From: Idiomarina sp. PL1-037
GTDB taxonomy: Bacteria; Pseudomonadota; Gammaproteobacteria; Enterobacterales; Alteromonadaceae
Direction: 5' to 3'
DNA length: 64,000 bases
Assembly: GCF_034422975.1 (NCBI RefSeq)
Contig: NZ_CP139873.1
Coordinates: forward strand, 1,922,001 to 1,986,000
The notes beneath the pieces are model-generated. The model had not been told where the DNA came from. It saw only the letters and a program-made list of their open reading frames with translations, and did no database searches. The stretch's first letter is position 1, and each line of letters begins with the position of its first letter. The position numbers were made by a program, and so were the translations under genes. Below are positions 61,105 through 64,000 of this stretch, one piece after another.

Positions 61105-62001
61105 TTAGAGCTCAATCGACGACGGTTTTGTCAGCTGTACAATGACGCGGCGGTTAATCTGGCGATTAATCTCATTCTCATTGGATTTAACCGGCCGATC
61201 TTCCCCGTGAGCGACCGTTTTAATCCGCTCCGCGTCTATGCCCCGCTCAACAAAAAACTGCTGAATTTCTTTCGCGCGTTGTTCGGTTAATTCCTGGTTA
61301 GGCCCGCGCGCACCAAGCGAATCGGTATACGCATCTACCAAAACCAGTTCCAGTTCATTATCCACCTGGAGATAGTCGCTAATCTGTTTAAGCTTTCGTT
61401 GCGAAGCCATCGTCAGTTTTTCGCTGTCGGCTTCATGGTTCAGCACCGTGTATGCAATATCGTCAAAACTAAACGGCAATAACGCATTTACACAGCTCAT
61501 GAAGTCATCATAAGTGCGACGAAAGTTCACCGACGACAAAGACACTGCCACCTGATCACGGTTGTTGTACCAATCATCATAAAAAAACGTAGGATACCGC
61601 CCTTTATCCAGCTCGCTTAACAAGGTCCATGCAAGCTGCTTTCGTAACTCACCGTCAAATTGCTTGTACAGCTGCATACTGCCAATGCGGTAACTGGACT
61701 CACCCGGCTGCCAGCGCGGCGGCACCGACTCAATAGCAGAAACACCATAGCTGTCCGGTAATTTCCGCATCTCCATTTTCATGCGCAAATTCAGATCTTT
61801 GCTCGCTTCACTTTGAAACCTCACCTTACCGTAGCGAGGAATTTCATGTTCCATTTCGCAGGCTAGGCGATTCTTTTCACTGATCTGCCAGGCGGAGTTA
61901 TCCAGGTTTGCACTGTAGTGCCTGACTGAGTTTGCTTGTGCCTGCCCGCTTAATAGCAGCAGCGAGGCTGAAACAGCAGTCAACATCGGCCAGTTTTTCA
62001 T
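61105..62001 (-). CDS. motY: Sodium-driven flagellar motor protein MotY
   Basis: A 298-residue periplasmic T-ring component of the Na+-driven polar flagellar motor. The signal peptide ends AQA. The MotY N-domain reads ACEMEHEIPRYGKVRFQSEAS, and the C-terminal OmpA-like peptidoglycan-binding domain has DAYTDSLGARGPNQELTEQRA and NRQINRRV. ATG 62001, with GGGG before it, starts the signal peptide; an upstream ATG (62046) would add 15 charged residues. It implies that the organism is motile with a Vibrio-type sodium motor. Confidence 0.92.
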   Translation of the reverse strand: MKNWPMLTAVSASLLLLSGQAQANSVRHYSANLDNSAWQISEKNRLACEMEHEIPRYGKVRFQSEASKDLNLRMKMEMRKLPDSYGVSAIESVPPRWQPGESSYRIGSMQLYKQFDGELRKQLAWTLLSELDKGRYPTFFYDDWYNNRDQVAVSLSSVNFRRTYDDFMSCVNALLPFSFDDIAYTVLNHEADSEKLTMASQRKLKQISDYLQVDNELELVLVDAYTDSLGARGPNQELTEQRAKEIQQFFVERGIDAERIKTVAHGEDRPVKSNENEINRQINRRVIVQLTKPSSIEL

Positions 62002-62129
62002 AAGCGCCCCTGATTTATTTCTAATACGTCTGTTATCGGCACGCATTGCGGTTGCTTTAGTATTTCTGCAAGCAGAACGCCGTTATCTTTGGCATAATAG
62101 CGTTATGTTTTATTCACTACGGAAATTCT

Positions 62130-62777
62130 ATGTCAGACAGCTCTAACTCGCTTATGAAACAACGTTTTCGCGGCTACATGCCGGTAGTCGTCGATGTCGA
62201 AACAGCGGGATTTAACGCAAAAACCGATGCGTTACTGGAAATAGCTGCAGTCTTGCTGGATTTCGATGACGACGGAATACTAAAGCCGGTCGATTCGGTT
62301 CATTACCACGTAAAGCCCTTCGAAGGCGCCAACATTGAACAGGCAGCTATCGACTTTAACGGCATTGATCCGCACTGCCCCTTGCGCGGCGCCGTAGAGG
62401 AAGGTGAAGCTCTGCGTGAGCTTTTCAAGCCTATACGAAAAGCACAGAAGGCCGCAGGTTGTCAGCGTAGTGTTTTAGTAGGGCATAACTCAAACTTTGA
62501 TCACGGCTTTGTCATGGCCGCCGCTGAGCGTGCCAATTTAAAACGTAACCCATTTCACCCTTTTGTCAGTTTTGATACCACGTCGCTTGCAGCAATGACT
62601 TTAGGACAAACTGTACTGATTAAAGCCTGCCAGGCAGCCGGTATTGAATTTGACAGCAAACAAGCACACTCAGCCTTATATGACACCGAACGCACCGCAG
62701 AGCTCTATTGCTGGATGATTAACCGCTGGAAGGAATTGGGTGGCTGGCCGCCGGAATCACGTCAGGATAAAAGTTAA
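62130..62777 (+). CDS. rnt: Ribonuclease T
   Basis: A 215-residue DEDDh 3'-5' exonuclease trimming tRNA and other stable RNA ends. Catalytic motifs are [22 protein letters not shown] and [13 protein letters not shown]. It diverges from motY, a frequent neighbour in related genomes. Confidence 0.96.
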   Translation: MSDSSNSLMKQRFRGYMPVVVDVETAGFNAKTDALLEIAAVLLDFDDDGILKPVDSVHYHVKPFEGANIEQAAIDFNGIDPHCPLRGAVEEGEALRELFKPIRKAQKAAGCQRSVLVGHNSNFDHGFVMAAAERANLKRNPFHPFVSFDTTSLAAMTLGQTVLIKACQAAGIEFDSKQAHSALYDTERTAELYCWMINRWKELGGWPPESRQDKS

Positions 62778-62805
62778 CTGTACACAAGAAATTCAGACAT
62801 AAAAA

Positions 62806-62829
62806 AAAGCCGCTCAAACGAGCGGCTTT
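62806..62829. terminator. Bidirectional rho-independent terminator
   Basis: A 10-bp stem (62806-62815 with 62820-62829), loop AAAC, has eight A on its plus-strand left side, that is, a T run in the minus direction. It ends the peroxiredoxin transcript and probably also rnt. Confidence 0.85.
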
Positions 62830-62846
62830 CTCAGTTCAGTAAACGC

Positions 62847-63452
62847 TTACAGTTTGTCAGCGTTTTTAGATAAGTAAGAAGCTACGCCTTCTGCGTTTTC
62901 TTTCATGCCTTCTTTACCTTCTTCCCAGCCTGCTGGGCAAACTTCACCGTGCTTCTCGTGGAAGTTCAGTGCGTCAACCATACGTAGCATCTCGTCGATG
63001 TTACGGCCTAATGGCAAGTCGTTAACGACCTGGTGACGAACCATGCCTTCTTCATCAATTAAGAATGAACCACGGAACGCAACACCAGCTTGTGGGTGTT
63101 CAACGTCGTACGCTTTACAAATGCTGTGACGAACGTCAGCAACCAACGGGTATTTCACCTGACCAATACCACCAGCGTCGGTTGACGTATTACGCCATGC
63201 GCTGTGAGTAAACTGAGAGTCAATCGATACACCGATGACTTCTACGCCACGCTTTTTGAATTCGTCTAATCGTTTATCAAATGCAATTAGCTCTGAAGGA
63301 CATACAAAAGTGAAGTCCAACGGGTAGAAGAAAATAACTGCTTTTTTGCCTTTGATGGCATCTGACAGTTTGAAATTTTCAACAATTTCACCTGAACCTA
63401 ATACTGCTGCTGCAGTAAAATCAGGTGCCTTACGACCTACTAATACAGACAT
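62847..63452 (-). CDS. Typical 2-Cys peroxiredoxin (AhpC/Prx)
   Basis: A 201-residue peroxidase reducing hydrogen and organic peroxides. The peroxidatic Cys is in FYPLDFTFVCPSEL (about residue 51) and the resolving Cys in GEVCPAGW (about 172); RGSFLIDEEG is typical. No reductase partner is adjacent. It forms a small redox group with grxD next door, though the two genes have a separate intergenic space of about 160 bases. Confidence 0.95.
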   Translation of the reverse strand: MSVLVGRKAPDFTAAAVLGSGEIVENFKLSDAIKGKKAVIFFYPLDFTFVCPSELIAFDKRLDEFKKRGVEVIGVSIDSQFTHSAWRNTSTDAGGIGQVKYPLVADVRHSICKAYDVEHPQAGVAFRGSFLIDEEGMVRHQVVNDLPLGRNIDEMLRMVDALNFHEKHGEVCPAGWEEGKEGMKENAEGVASYLSKNADKL

Positions 63453-63575
63453 CGATTCTCTCCATTTAATGTTGAGTGTGTTAAATCTTCACCTGTAGTG
63501 ATGGGGGTACCTCAATGAAAAAACAAGGTCACTCACGACATTCACTACAGACTGTCTACTATTTGCTTAAATTCT

Positions 63576-63632
63576 ATTCAGCTGAAGGCTACTTATTCCG
63601 CTGAAGGCTCTTTATTCAGCTGAAGGCTCCGG
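63576..63632. repeat. Three tandem copies of a 19-bp repeat at the grxD 3' end
   Basis: Units start at 63576, 63595 and 63614 and share ATTC-GCTGAAGGCT-type sequence (ATTCAGCTGAAGGCT, with one base changed in the middle copy). The third unit encodes the last residues of GrxD. Each unit carries a stop codon and the residues PSAE on the minus strand, so loss or gain of a copy would leave the protein end nearly unchanged. Confidence 0.85.
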
Positions 63633-63950
63633 ATGACGCTCTGCAACTTCAGAAACCAGTTCTTGCAACTCGCCGTTCTGGAACATTTCCATAATAATAT
63701 CACAACCGCCGACCAGTTCACCCTCAACCCAAAGCTGCGGGAAAGTTGGCCAGTTTGCGTATTTTGGCAGCTCTGCACGGATATCCGGATTTTGCAGGAT
63801 ATCGACGTAAGCAAACGCCTGCCCACAGCCCATCAAGGCTTGTGATGCCTGTGAAGAGAAACCACAGCTAGGCAACTTCGGAGAGCCTTTCATGTACAAC
63901 AGGATTGGGTTTTCTTCGATTTGCTGCTTAATTCTGTCAACCGTTTCCAT
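63612..63950 (-). CDS. grxD: Monothiol glutaredoxin (Grx4 type)
   Basis: A 112-residue CGFS glutaredoxin that binds and delivers 2Fe-2S clusters with glutathione. KGSPKLPSCGFSSQA holds the active-site Cys (about 29), with the TFPQLWVEGELVGGCDI glutathione-binding segment. The start codon is followed by METVDRIKQQIEENP, as in the family. The last residues (HPEPSAE) are encoded in a 19-bp tandem repeat. Confidence 0.95.
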   Translation of the reverse strand: METVDRIKQQIEENPILLYMKGSPKLPSCGFSSQASQALMGCGQAFAYVDILQNPDIRAELPKYANWPTFPQLWVEGELVGGCDIIMEMFQNGELQELVSEVAERHPEPSAE

Positions 63951-64000
63951 AACACCTCTGCTTAATATAATGGTTGATTAAAACACTCAGGTATTTTAAC

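Overview
The window reads as chromosomal DNA of a marine or halophilic gammaproteobacterium of the Alteromonadales, most likely Idiomarina or a close relative. The basis is the set of gene neighbourhoods: a split trpG/trpD with fused trpCF followed by yciB-yciI, ybbA-ybbP divergent from tesA, rnfABCDGE-nth followed by motY and rnt, and a choline-to-betaine locus. The genus is an inference. I see no insertion sequence, phage, integron or CRISPR array; the window is mostly core genome with a few accessory loci.

Layout. 1-4.3 kb: 3'-truncated fadH (2,4-dienoyl-CoA reductase), an unknown periplasmic protein and an S10 serine carboxypeptidase-like lipoprotein. 4.3-12.2 kb: a complete tryptophan operon with promoter, leader peptide (three Trp codons), attenuator, trpE-G-D-CF-B-A, then yciB and yciI. 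12.2-21.9 kb: alpha/beta hydrolase, MgtC-like membrane protein, DSD1-type PLP enzyme, metallo-hydrolase lipoprotein, RlpA-like lipoprotein, YfcH-like epimerase, and the YbbA/YbbP ABC system divergent from tesA. 21.9-25.0 kb: a tRNA-Ala/Glu/Glu/Glu operon, carbonic anhydrase, gltX and two tRNA-Val genes. 25.0-31.4 kb: a LysR regulator divergent from the glutathione-dependent formaldehyde pathway (frmA-frmB), a chemoreceptor and a CoA-transferase.

31.4-40.0 kb is the most interesting part. One minus-strand array holds a TonB-dependent receptor, a secreted PhoD-like phosphoesterase, betI, betB, betA and a shortened BCCT transporter. Two palindromes resembling BetI operators lie in front of the receptor gene. 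I read this as a candidate scavenging locus for choline esters that feeds glycine-betaine synthesis. 40.0-42.8 kb: a porin-like gene divergent from a cytochrome pair resembling thiosulfate dehydrogenase TsdBA. 42.9-52.6 kb: racemase, Tag-like glycosylase, beta-barrel protein, SIMPL and DUF502 proteins, YchJ, two small membrane proteins, uvrB behind a MATE exporter, and an aspartate aminotransferase.

52.6-53.3 kb is the only long gene-free stretch. It carries a tight cluster of DnaA boxes, a hairpin and a strong promoter for two tRNA-Asn genes. 53.5-64 kb: a glycosyltransferase-like gene and a PAP2 phosphatase, the complete rnf operon with nth, then motY, rnt, a 2-Cys peroxiredoxin and the monothiol glutaredoxin grxD, whose 3' end lies in a 19-bp triple repeat.
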